Assembly (NCBI GenBank): GCA_964642165.1
Contig: CAZXOC010000282.1
Coordinates: forward strand, 1-9,665
Source: CAYRVX01 sp964642165
GTDB taxonomy: Bacteria > Planctomycetota > Phycisphaerae > SM23-33
Length of the DNA stretch: 9,665 nucleotides
Reading direction: 5' to 3'
Each line of letters begins with the position of its first letter. Position 1 is the first letter of the stretch. Positions 1 to 5,044 of the stretch are shown piece after piece. A program made the position numbers and the translations under genes. Below the pieces are notes generated by a model that searched no databases, was not told the DNA's origin, and worked only from the letters and a program-made list of their open reading frames with translations.

Positions 1-2
1 GC

Positions 3-185
3 CAGGCCTTGCGGAGGATCGACCCGCTGTGGGATGTGCTGTTTCCGGCCGAGCGGGAGCGGATCGTGCGACTCCTGGTCGAGGACATCATCGTGACCAC
101 CAGCGGCATCGACATCCGGTTCCGGACGAACGGCATCGAGCAGATCGTCAACGAAGTCCAGCCACGGGAGGTAGTGGGAGCATGA
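3..185 (+). CDS. Serine recombinase, C-terminal end (partial at window edge)
   Basis: An open frame enters from the left edge and ends with TGA at 183-185, giving 60 residues. It holds the pattern LFPAERERIVRLLVEDI followed by GIDIRFRTNGIEQIV. This is the tail I associate with large serine site-specific recombinases common in planctomycetes, which read like 'LFPAEQARIVRLLVERV...GLDIRLRTEGL'. The catalytic N-terminal resolvase domain lies outside the window, so activity cannot be judged. The protein would cut and rejoin DNA at attachment sites of a mobile element. Its stop codon overlaps the ATG of the next gene (ATGA), the usual coupled arrangement with a small helix-turn-helix partner. The family call rests on remembered tail sequence, not on an alignment. 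Confidence 0.75.
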   Translation, partial: QALRRIDPLWDVLFPAERERIVRLLVEDIIVTTSGIDIRFRTNGIEQIVNEVQPREVVGA

Positions 186-660
186 GAGACACGAGCGTGA
201 TCGAGAAGGAGCAACGGCGCAACTACCCAGCCCTTACGGTTCGCAAGGATCGCGGTGCCGTGGTCGTGCACGTCCCCGTGCGGTACCACCGGCGGAACGG
301 CAGGCAAATGCTGTTGACGCCCGAGGACCATCAGTGGAGGCCCGAGCGAACGGCCAACCAGACGCTTGTCGAGGCCATCGCCAAGGCCCACCGCTGGCAG
401 GCTTGTGCGCCATAGCCGCAAGGCGACGGCGGAAGCAGATCGAATCTCGCGAGTACAGCGGCGTCGAAGACCTCGCCCAAGCTCTCGGCGTTGACCGGAC
501 GTACGTCGGCCGCATTCTCCAGTTAACGAGTCTGGCGCCCGACATCATCGAGGCCATTCTGCGGGGTGATGAGCCAACCGGCACCAGCCTGCGGAAGCTG
601 CAGAAGAACTTGCCGGTGTCCTGGCGGGAGCAACGGAAACAGTGGGGCCGAGAATCCTAA
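182..660 (+). pseudogene. Helix-turn-helix companion of the serine recombinase, frameshifted
   Basis: The first part (182-415) starts at an ATG overlapping the recombinase stop and encodes 77 residues ending NQTLVEAIAKAHRWQACAP. The second part, in another frame up to 660, carries a helix-turn-helix: IESREYSGVEDLAQALGVD then RTYVGRILQLTSLAPDIIEAIL. In intact relatives of this partner protein, as I recall them, 'LVxALAxAHRW' runs straight into 'RRMIExGEY...', so the two parts belong to one protein of about 150 residues. Joining TGG at 395-397 to CGG at 430-432 restores that register exactly and implies a 32-nt extra segment at 398-429. The likely role is DNA binding, either helping the recombinase choose its site or regulating it. 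As read it is broken, unless the shift is a sequencing error or the two halves are translated separately. Confidence 0.65.
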
Positions 661-664
661 CGGG

Positions 665-707
665 CCGGCTCAGGAGCGACGCGCCAGCCGCGTCTCCCTG
701 GAGCCGG
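665..707. terminator. Hairpin between convergent genes, possible two-way terminator
   Basis: Outer arms CCGGCTC (665-671) and GAGCCGG (701-707) enclose a second pair GACGCG (678-683) and CGCGTC (689-694), with partly matching bases between them. The structure falls in the 73-nt gap between the stop of the helix-turn-helix gene (660, +) and the stop of the HD gene (734, -), where a shared terminator is expected. Neither side has a clear T-tract, so intrinsic termination is uncertain. Confidence 0.4.
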
Positions 708-733
708 ATGTTATGGCATGAGGCCAGTTGTCC

Positions 734-1786
734 TCACGTATCAATGAATTCAGTTCCAAAAAAGTCCTGGAGCCTCTGTCGAACCTGCCGTTTGCAGAGC
801 CTAAATCCGCCTTCCCTCCGAAAGAGGGATTCGTTTTTGAATCCCCTCTTCTCGGCTTCGGTTATCCCAGCGGCCTCAGTGTAAAGCTCGTATTCTTCCC
901 TAAACCGATTTACGTTGTGCCACAGCTTGCCGCAGGGATCAGGCTTGTTACCTTTCCGGAGATCGTCAAAAAGGTCCTTTTCAAGACCTTCCTTGGATAC
1001 CATCCAGAGTCGGTCTGCCTCACGGAGAAGGCAAGCCAGATCGTTTTCAAGGGGGATCAAGTGCGATCTGTCATATGGCCGGTTGATCTCCTGCCGCAAT
1101 TCCGCGATCGAGGGCTTGTCGTGTTTTTCGATACAGAATGCAATGTCTTCGATGTCATCCTTGCTGACGATTGCTTTGGTTTGGTTCAGCTCCGGAAGAA
1201 TGGTACGCGCAATACTTGCTCCTTCCTGCATGTGGGCATCCCTATACTCTTCTGCCTTCGCACTTAGCGCGTCGATCTCCTCTTCGATCTCTTCCTTATT
1301 CTTCTTCTGCTTCTCCAATTCTTCACGCCTGTCTTTGATGTCGCTGGTCTTGATTTTCTTGAGATTCGGGTCGACAAGTCCGTTGCCCACATCGTGAAGC
1401 AGAGCCAAGATAGCAGCCTTCTTGTAGAGCGGGTAGTCTGAAGTGTGGTCGAGGTGCAAAATGTCAAGGGCGTTTTCCACGGTCTGAAAACTGTGATGGA
1501 CTGGGTTGGCAGCCATGCCAGCGACGAAGAGGGGGAACGCCAGCTCGCTAAGTTGATTCAATATAGATTTCAGTTCGTCTTTATCGGTTGGGTCCGCAAG
1601 TGGCAGGGAGTCGATGCGCTTCCAGATACGGCCGCAAATCTCGTAGGTTAGCTGCAGTTGCATCAGAGGCCAGAGTGCAAGGTGCTTGGGTTTCATTGCG
1701 GTAAGTCTGTATCTGGTCTGCTTCGCGAAAGTGGCTGCATAGCGGCCAATGGTGTCGCAGATACTTGGATGAAAGATAGCAGCCAT
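734..1786 (-). CDS. HD-domain metal-dependent phosphohydrolase
   Basis: This 350-residue protein has the spaced histidines and aspartates of an HD domain: H97/H98 in NPVHHSFQ, the HD pair H131-D132 in LALLHDVGNG, H185 in AHMQEGASIA, H222 in IEKHDKP and D258 in LREADRLWM. Residues of this kind bind one or two metal ions and hydrolyse phosphate esters, often of nucleotides; the substrate cannot be told. A very charged stretch at about 150-185 (EELEKQKKNKEEIEEEIDAL) probably forms a coiled coil inside the domain, between the HD pair and H185. The start is set by GGGAGG seven bases upstream of ATG at 1786; a 50-codon upstream extension to 1936 has arginine/serine-rich noise composition and no such site. 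The gene is AT-richer than all its neighbours and lies alone between recombination remnants, which suggests recent transfer. Possible roles are nucleotide housekeeping, signalling or phage defence cargo. Confidence 0.8.
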   Translation of the reverse strand: MAAIFHPSICDTIGRYAATFAKQTRYRLTAMKPKHLALWPLMQLQLTYEICGRIWKRIDSLPLADPTDKDELKSILNQLSELAFPLFVAGMAANPVHHSFQTVENALDILHLDHTSDYPLYKKAAILALLHDVGNGLVDPNLKKIKTSDIKDRREELEKQKKNKEEIEEEIDALSAKAEEYRDAHMQEGASIARTILPELNQTKAIVSKDDIEDIAFCIEKHDKPSIAELRQEINRPYDRSHLIPLENDLACLLREADRLWMVSKEGLEKDLFDDLRKGNKPDPCGKLWHNVNRFREEYELYTEAAGITEAEKRGFKNESLFRREGGFRLCKRQVRQRLQDFFGTEFIDT

Positions 1787-1793
1787 TTGTGGA

Positions 1794-1799
1794 CCTCCC
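1794..1799 (-). promoter_or_regulatory. Shine-Dalgarno site of the HD gene
   Basis: Read on the minus strand this is GGGAGG, followed by seven bases and ATG at 1786. It decides the start of the HD-domain protein in favour of MAAIFHPS over the longer frame beginning at 1936. Confidence 0.75.
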
Positions 1800-1970
1800 T
1801 TTCTGCCTTTAGCCCTAACGCTCGCGCTAAGCCGCGACGCATTGGCCGGGAGCAAGGTCCCCGGAATCGGGACATGAACCGAATAAAAGGGCGATGGCGA
1901 ACGGGGCAAGCATGTATCCGACCTTTCCGCTTTCACTGTCCGCGGAGGACCATCGTCAGCAGTTCACCTG

Positions 1971-1998
1971 ATTATGCCATTCTCTCGCGGTCCGTCAA
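1971..1998 (-). promoter_or_regulatory. Sigma-70 type promoter for the HD gene
   Basis: On the minus strand a -35 box TTGACG (1993-1998) and a -10 box CATAAT (1971-1976) are separated by 16 bases, each one base off consensus. This is the best promoter match in the window. Transcription would begin near 1964 and leave a leader of about 180 nt before the ATG at 1786. That leader includes short pairing segments, for example GTCC/GGAC arms close to its start and a UUAGCG/CGUUAG stem with a CGAG loop just before the gene. Confidence 0.55.
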
Positions 1999-2048
1999 GC
2001 AGACTGGTAGCGGACCAACCCCCTGTCGGAGCCGTCGAGCCGTGTCGA

Positions 2049-2086
2049 AGCCCGCGTCCGCGGGCTCGGCGTTTGCCGGCCGAGCC
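2049..2086. repeat. Two overlapping, mutually exclusive hairpins
   Basis: AGCCCGCG (2049-2056) pairs with CGCGGGCT (2059-2066) across a two-base loop. GGCTCGGC (2063-2070) pairs with GCCGAGCC (2079-2086). The two stems share 2063-2066, so only one can form fully at a time. Such alternatives occur in attenuators and in clustered REP-like elements; no gene follows closely enough to choose. Confidence 0.5.
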
Positions 2087-2106
2087 GTGAGCGAGTCAGA
2101 TTCCCA

Positions 2107-2126
2107 CGATGGCACCGGTGCCATCG
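2107..2126. repeat. Perfect 20-bp palindrome
   Basis: CGATGGCACC is followed directly by its exact reverse complement GGTGCCATCG. There is no spacer, so as DNA it suits a symmetric dimeric protein better than a hairpin loop. It lies between the hairpins at 2049-2086 and a further 12-bp palindrome at 2153-2164. Confidence 0.7.
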
Positions 2127-2152
2127 ACCTCTTGGTTGAGGACACGAAACGC

Positions 2153-2199
2153 CCTCACGTGAGGCTCATATGAGGCTCATGGCACCGCGCGAGGCTCAC
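2153..2199. repeat. 12-bp palindrome followed by GAGGCTCA repeats
   Basis: CCTCACGTGAGG (2153-2164) is a perfect palindrome. TGAGGCTCAT then occurs at 2160-2169 and again at 2171-2180, and GAGGCTCAC at 2191-2199. The first repeat copy overlaps the right half of the palindrome. The tight spacing, 11 and 20 bases, looks like protein-binding iterons or slippage products. Confidence 0.6.
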
Positions 2200-2315
2200 G
2201 GGACGATGGTTTGCGAGCGCTCCTCTACTGGCAAAGCGGCCGGAACACTCGGAATCGGCCCTTGTTGTAACGGGAGTTGTCGAAGGCAGATGCATCACGG
2301 GACTCACTTGGGGGT

Positions 2316-2393
2316 GTATCACGCGATTCTGAGAGGCAGAGACGATCTCGAGGCTCTACCGGGCAGATCAGACCGTCCGCGTATCACGCGATT
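2316..2393. repeat. Pair of 13-bp direct repeats
   Basis: GTATCACGCGATT occurs at 2316-2328 and exactly again at 2381-2393, 65 bases apart start to start. The pair lies just downstream (minus-strand sense) of the terminator of the RNA fragment. Arm-type binding sites of an integrase or a regulator's sites are possible, but nothing in the sequence proves either. Confidence 0.55.
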
Positions 2394-2451
2394 GGCGGCA
2401 TCCGCAGGGCGGCCCGACGCGCAAAGGTCTTTACGGCATAGGGATATACGA

Positions 2452-2481
2452 AAGGCCCGCTGCCAGTCGGCAACGGGCCTT
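2452..2481 (-). terminator. Intrinsic terminator behind the RNA 3' end
   Basis: On the minus strand AAGGCCCGTTGCC and GGCAGCGGGCCTT form a 13-bp stem with one G-U pair around a GACT loop. The stem runs into TCGTATAT. On the plus strand the same position is a C-A mismatch and no T-rich tail follows, so the minus strand is the intended one. It lies 35 bases beyond the tmRNA-like 3' end, the normal place for the native terminator of such an RNA gene. Confidence 0.65.
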
Positions 2482-2493
2482 GTTCGCGATCGA

Positions 2494-2513
2494 GACGGGT
2501 TGTCAGACCCGTC
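2494..2513 (-). repeat. Stem-loop between RNA end and terminator
   Basis: GACGGGT (2494-2500) and ACCCGTC (2507-2513) form a perfect 7-bp stem with a six-base loop. It begins three bases after the tmRNA-like 3' end in minus-strand sense and could be part of the 3' trailer that is removed by processing, or a first, weaker terminator hairpin. Confidence 0.5.
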
Positions 2514-2516
2514 CAC

Positions 2517-2546
2517 TGGAGGCGACAGGGATCGAACCTGCGTCTC
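2517..2546 (-). ncRNA. ssrA: tmRNA 3'-end fragment (candidate attachment-site half)
   Basis: The minus strand reads GAGACGCAGGTTCGATCCCT then GTCGCCTCCA. This gives a T-arm (GCAGG, loop TTCGATC, CCTGT, first pair G-U), the 3' half of an acceptor stem (CGCCTCC) and a discriminator A, with no encoded CCA. The GACGC before the T-arm and the CGCCTCCA end fit tmRNA best; a class II tRNA such as serine is an alternative. No matching 5' acceptor strand with the UUCGAC core and no tag reading frame is seen in the 350 bases upstream, so this is a fragment, not a gene. A terminator follows it. Integrative elements often use the ssrA 3' end as target and leave such a displaced piece at one boundary. Confidence 0.65.
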
Positions 2547-3075
2547 AGCGCACGCGATCGATGACGCTCATTGTGCCCTCTCATCCTTCTCGGTCTGGGC
2601 GGCTGGGTGGCTCGCCGGCCTCGCGGGCGTGGCTGCCGACAGTCGCCCCCGCTCGGCGACTCCCGGAAGCGGCGCGGGCTCCGTGGCGCAGCGGCGAGAT
2701 CGAGCCTCACCGCAGCGCCGTCGCGATGACAAAGCCCCACCGCGGCACGGATCGCAGCAAACTCCTTGTTGAAAAGAGGCTTACGGGCGAGTCGCCGGGC
2801 GAGTCGGGCGGACGGCAGGCCGATTGTCCAAAATGGGGCTCAATGTCCAAAATCTGTACAAAGCTAAATGCTGTACTGGAAATAGCTTAGGCCAATTCGG
2901 GGCCTCCGGACAGGCCTCAGGATTGGACACTTTTGACACACAAGTTCGAGACTTACGAGCGTTTCGCGGGGTGCCGGCAGGGCCCGCGAGAACCTCGCCC
3001 GCAGGCCCGAAAAGTGTCGCGCAACGGCGCGCTCGCAGGCCGCGGGGCCGGCAACAGGCCTCCCGCACGGCCCGG
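2547..3075. other. Non-coding spacer, possible element remnant
   Basis: No gene is recognisable here. It contains a 7-bp hairpin AGTCGCC/GGCGACT (2641-2661), two copies of GGGCGAGTCG (2785 and 2797), and an AT-richer patch at 2825-2945. After the esterase stop at 3076 a small GC hairpin (CGCGC/GCGCG around 3015-3030) is followed in minus sense by ACACTTTTC, a weak candidate for the end of the central operon. Confidence 0.5.
2825..2945. repeat. AT-rich patch with TGTCCAAAAT-type repeats
   Basis: GTCCAAAAT occurs at 2827-2835 and again at 2845-2853, 18 bases apart. On the far side, near 2924-2943, stands ATTGGACACTTTTGACACAC, which on the other strand reads TGTCAAAAGTGTCCAAT. Between them are inverted pairs AAGCTA/TAGCTT and GTACA/TGTAC. 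Repeated short motifs facing each other recall the multiple terminal repeats of IS21-like elements or a non-autonomous miniature element, though no transposase frame is present. An operator cluster is the other reading. Confidence 0.35.
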
Positions 3076-3990
3076 CTACTTGCCGGCGGGGGCGGGGAGC
3101 TTGTCCATCCCCACCTTCCCCTCGGGCAGCTTGATCGTCGCCTCGCCCTTCAGGTACCCGTGCCGGGTGAGGAAGCGATCGGTGAGGTACGTGGTGCGCT
3201 GGAGCCACGGGGGTCGGTTGAAGAAGCCGTGCCCCACGCCCGGGGCGACGTGGACGTCGGCCTCCAGTCCCAGCGCCTTGCCCTTCTTGAGGTACGCCCT
3301 GGCGTGCTGGAGGAAGCGGTCCTTCTCGCCGTAGTACATGATCGCCGGCGGCACGGCCTTCGTGAGGTGGTCGTTCGGGGAGATCCTCCTGGCCTTCTCG
3401 GCCGAACCGGCGCGCTCGGCGATGGCGGGGTTGGCCAGGCTCAGCACGGGGTTGTAGAGCACGAGCAGGTTCGGCCGGGCCGAGACCTTCATGTCCTCGC
3501 CCTTGGCGTCGAGCCCTTCGACGACGGCCGTGCAGGCCGCCATGTGCCCCCCCGCCGAGCCGCCCGAGGCGCAGATTCGCTGCGGGTCGACGCCGAGCTT
3601 GGCGGCGCGGGCGCGGAGCCACCGGATGGCGCTGAGGGCGTCCTCGACACACTCGAGGGGCGTGGTCTTGTGGCGGCTCAGCACGCGGTAGTCGGCCCGC
3701 GCGGTCACCAGCCCGCGCCCCGCGAGGTACTTCGCCTGCGGGTCGAATTGCCGCACGGTCCCGCCGCGCCAGCCGCCGCCGAAGAAGAACACGACCGCCG
3801 GGCGCTTGTCGGCCGCCTTCCAGCCCTTGGGGTAGTACACGTGCATCGCCAGCTCGCCCTGCGGCGCCTTCTTGTAGGTGAACGTCTCGGCCCGAACGCC
3901 CTCGGGCATGGGCCAGTCGGCCGGCTCGACGCCGCAGGCGACGGCGGCGAGCAGAAGGACGGCGGCAACGGGGATCATCGCGTGGATCAT
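3076..3990 (-). CDS. Secreted alpha/beta-hydrolase, esterase type
   Basis: This 304-residue protein has an N-terminal hydrophobic stretch (residues 5-19, IPVAAVLLLAAVAC) acting as a signal peptide; AVAC could be a weak lipobox, so it may be a lipoprotein. The mature part shows the fold's markers in order: oxyanion-hole loop FFFGGGWRGG (68-77), nucleophile elbow GGSAGG with S145, acid D224 in YGEKD, and H254 in GVGHGF. Together these point to the carboxylesterase branch related to HSL and BD-FAE esterases, which remove acyl groups such as acetyl from sugars or other small esters. Two ATGs stand in tandem; AAGGAG is six bases from the second (3990) and three from the first (3993), so I prefer 3990. 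It is the last gene of a three-gene minus-strand row, 41-44 bases after the peptidase. Confidence 0.85.
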   Translation of the reverse strand: MIHAMIPVAAVLLLAAVACGVEPADWPMPEGVRAETFTYKKAPQGELAMHVYYPKGWKAADKRPAVVFFFGGGWRGGTVRQFDPQAKYLAGRGLVTARADYRVLSRHKTTPLECVEDALSAIRWLRARAAKLGVDPQRICASGGSAGGHMAACTAVVEGLDAKGEDMKVSARPNLLVLYNPVLSLANPAIAERAGSAEKARRISPNDHLTKAVPPAIMYYGEKDRFLQHARAYLKKGKALGLEADVHVAPGVGHGFFNRPPWLQRTTYLTDRFLTRHGYLKGEATIKLPEGKVGMDKLPAPAGK

Positions 3991-4034
3991 CATTGGCTCC
4001 TTCTCTCGCAGGGGTCTTCTCCCTGCCTTGGTTC

Positions 4035-4988
4035 TCAGGTCAGCATCTCCTCGATGCTCGCCCGGATGGCCTCTTCCTGCAAGCGCCGCTGCAGGTCGGG
4101 TGGGGTGCGGGGGCTGTTGTTCTGCACCTCCACGGTGATCGTCGGCGTCGAGGTGTAGACGTCGGTCCAGCACGCGCGGAAGTAGCGAAGCTGGTCCTCG
4201 CCGTAGCCCAGCGGGCGGGGCTCGGGCGCGGGGTTCGCCCCGCAGGAGCGCCACGCCCGGAGGACGGCCCGGCCCCAGCGCTCGTTGCAGCCGCGGATCT
4301 CCGCCGGCAGGTCGGCCTGGAGGAACGGCAGGAGGATCATCGCGTTGTGGTCGGACCGCTCGAACTCCGTCTGGTGAAGGCTCAGCAGGCGGTCGGGCGG
4401 CCCGTCGTCGATCACGGCGCGGAGGAGCTGGAAGTACGTGCTCCGGCGATCTCGGTTGGGCTCGACGAACTCGCTCTCGCTGATCTGGTCGTAGACGATA
4501 CCGATCGTGGCGGGCCGCTGGTCGTTCAGGCTCCAGCGCCCCTGGCGCGGGAATCGCTCGCCCGCCGGCGTGGTGCCGAAGGCGATCTTCAGGAACTCGT
4601 CGTTCGTGTACTTCGAGCCGTCCCAGCAGTCCACGGGCGCCTTGGCGCGCCCGAACGGGTTGCCGTCCGGGATGAGCGTGATCTCCGCCTCGCGCAGGGT
4701 GCGCTCGCGGTCGAAGGCGGCCGGTTCGCCGTCGATGTCCGCGCCGGTGAGCAGTTGCTGGAGGAAGCTCATCATGCCCGCCGTCGCCGCGGGCTCGTGC
4801 GCGTGTGGCTGGGCGACGAGCAGTCGCCGTTTCCTGCCCGTTGCCTCGGCGTCCGTGACGGTGACGGCGTAGGCGGCGAGGCCCGTGAACGTCTCCCGCC
4901 GCCGCAGGCGCACCAGGCGTGGATGCGCTTTGGCCCATGCCAGGATCCGCGGTTCGGTCTGCTCGGGTTTCGCCAACCAGCTTCCCAT
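4035..4988 (-). CDS. M14-type zinc carboxypeptidase
   Basis: The 317-residue product keeps the M14 signature: HxxE zinc ligands H62 and E65 in AQPHAHEPA, third ligand H205 in LLSLHQTEF, and the catalytic glutamate E287 in TPTITVEVQN. Such enzymes remove C-terminal residues from peptides or cleave amide bonds in peptidoglycan-like or amidated substrates. Conserved-looking ITLIPDGNPFGR and CWDGSKYTNDEF lie between. ATG at 4988 is the only ordinary start between the lyase stop and the zinc motif region that fits the whole domain, with AGGGA seven bases upstream. No signal peptide is visible although both neighbours have one, which is odd for the operon and leaves the cellular site open. The gene begins 56 bases after the lyase stop, and a perfect 24-bp palindrome fills much of that gap. 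Confidence 0.8.
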   Translation of the reverse strand: MGSWLAKPEQTEPRILAWAKAHPRLVRLRRRETFTGLAAYAVTVTDAEATGRKRRLLVAQPHAHEPAATAGMMSFLQQLLTGADIDGEPAAFDRERTLREAEITLIPDGNPFGRAKAPVDCWDGSKYTNDEFLKIAFGTTPAGERFPRQGRWSLNDQRPATIGIVYDQISESEFVEPNRDRRSTYFQLLRAVIDDGPPDRLLSLHQTEFERSDHNAMILLPFLQADLPAEIRGCNERWGRAVLRAWRSCGANPAPEPRPLGYGEDQLRYFRACWTDVYTSTPTITVEVQNNSPRTPPDLQRRLQEEAIRASIEEMLT

Positions 4989-5009
4989 CCGCAGTTCCCT
5001 GTTCCCGAG

Positions 5010-5033
5010 GCCCAGCCATTCGAATGGCTGGGC
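5010..5033. repeat. Perfect 24-bp palindrome between lyase and peptidase genes
   Basis: The left half GCCCAGCCATTC is followed directly by its exact reverse complement; after one mismatched pair a further GA/TC pair extends it. It sits 11 bases after the lyase stop and 21 bases before the peptidase ATG. In RNA it would form a strong hairpin, able to protect the upstream message end or reduce translation of the peptidase. Its form is that of a REP-like dispersed element rather than a terminator, since no T-tract follows. Confidence 0.75.
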
Positions 5034-5044
5034 TTCTGCGCGCC

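Larger units (their letters stand above)
1787..2516. other. Repeat-rich non-coding stretch
   Basis: No convincing gene lies between the HD start and the RNA 3' end. The stretch holds the HD promoter and leader (1787-1998), a cluster of palindromes (2049-2164), short tandem copies of GAGGCTCA (2160-2199), a 13-bp direct repeat (2316 and 2381), a terminator (2452-2481) and a stem-loop (2494-2513). Open frames across it have arginine-, serine- and cysteine-rich noise composition, and one reads straight through the RNA end in antisense. Confidence 0.6.

Noticed and set aside
1809..1832. Integron attC-like site around CTAACGCTCGCGCTAAGC
   Set aside because: Only one imperfect core is seen, with no matching partner core and no integron integrase; it is better read as a small hairpin in the HD leader.
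1787..1936. A 50-residue N-terminal extension of the HD protein
   Set aside because: It lacks a ribosome site, its composition is noise-like, and the ATG at 1786 has an excellent GGGAGG.
2170..2890. Plus-strand open frames through the RNA fragment, with strings such as LEATGIEPAS and GDRDRTC
   Set aside because: These strings are the usual false translation of an antisense tRNA or tmRNA 3' end and support the RNA reading instead.
2547..2900. A complete tmRNA gene upstream of the 3' end
   Set aside because: No 5' acceptor strand followed by the TTCGAC core and no tag frame ending in AA-stop was found on the minus strand at the proper distance; a GGGGGCG at 2645-2651 lacks the core.
2824..4158. 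A 444-codon plus-strand open frame opposite the esterase and peptidase
   Set aside because: It is antisense to two genes with clear catalytic motifs and is full of arginine, glycine, alanine and proline, the normal mirror of a GC-rich coding strand.
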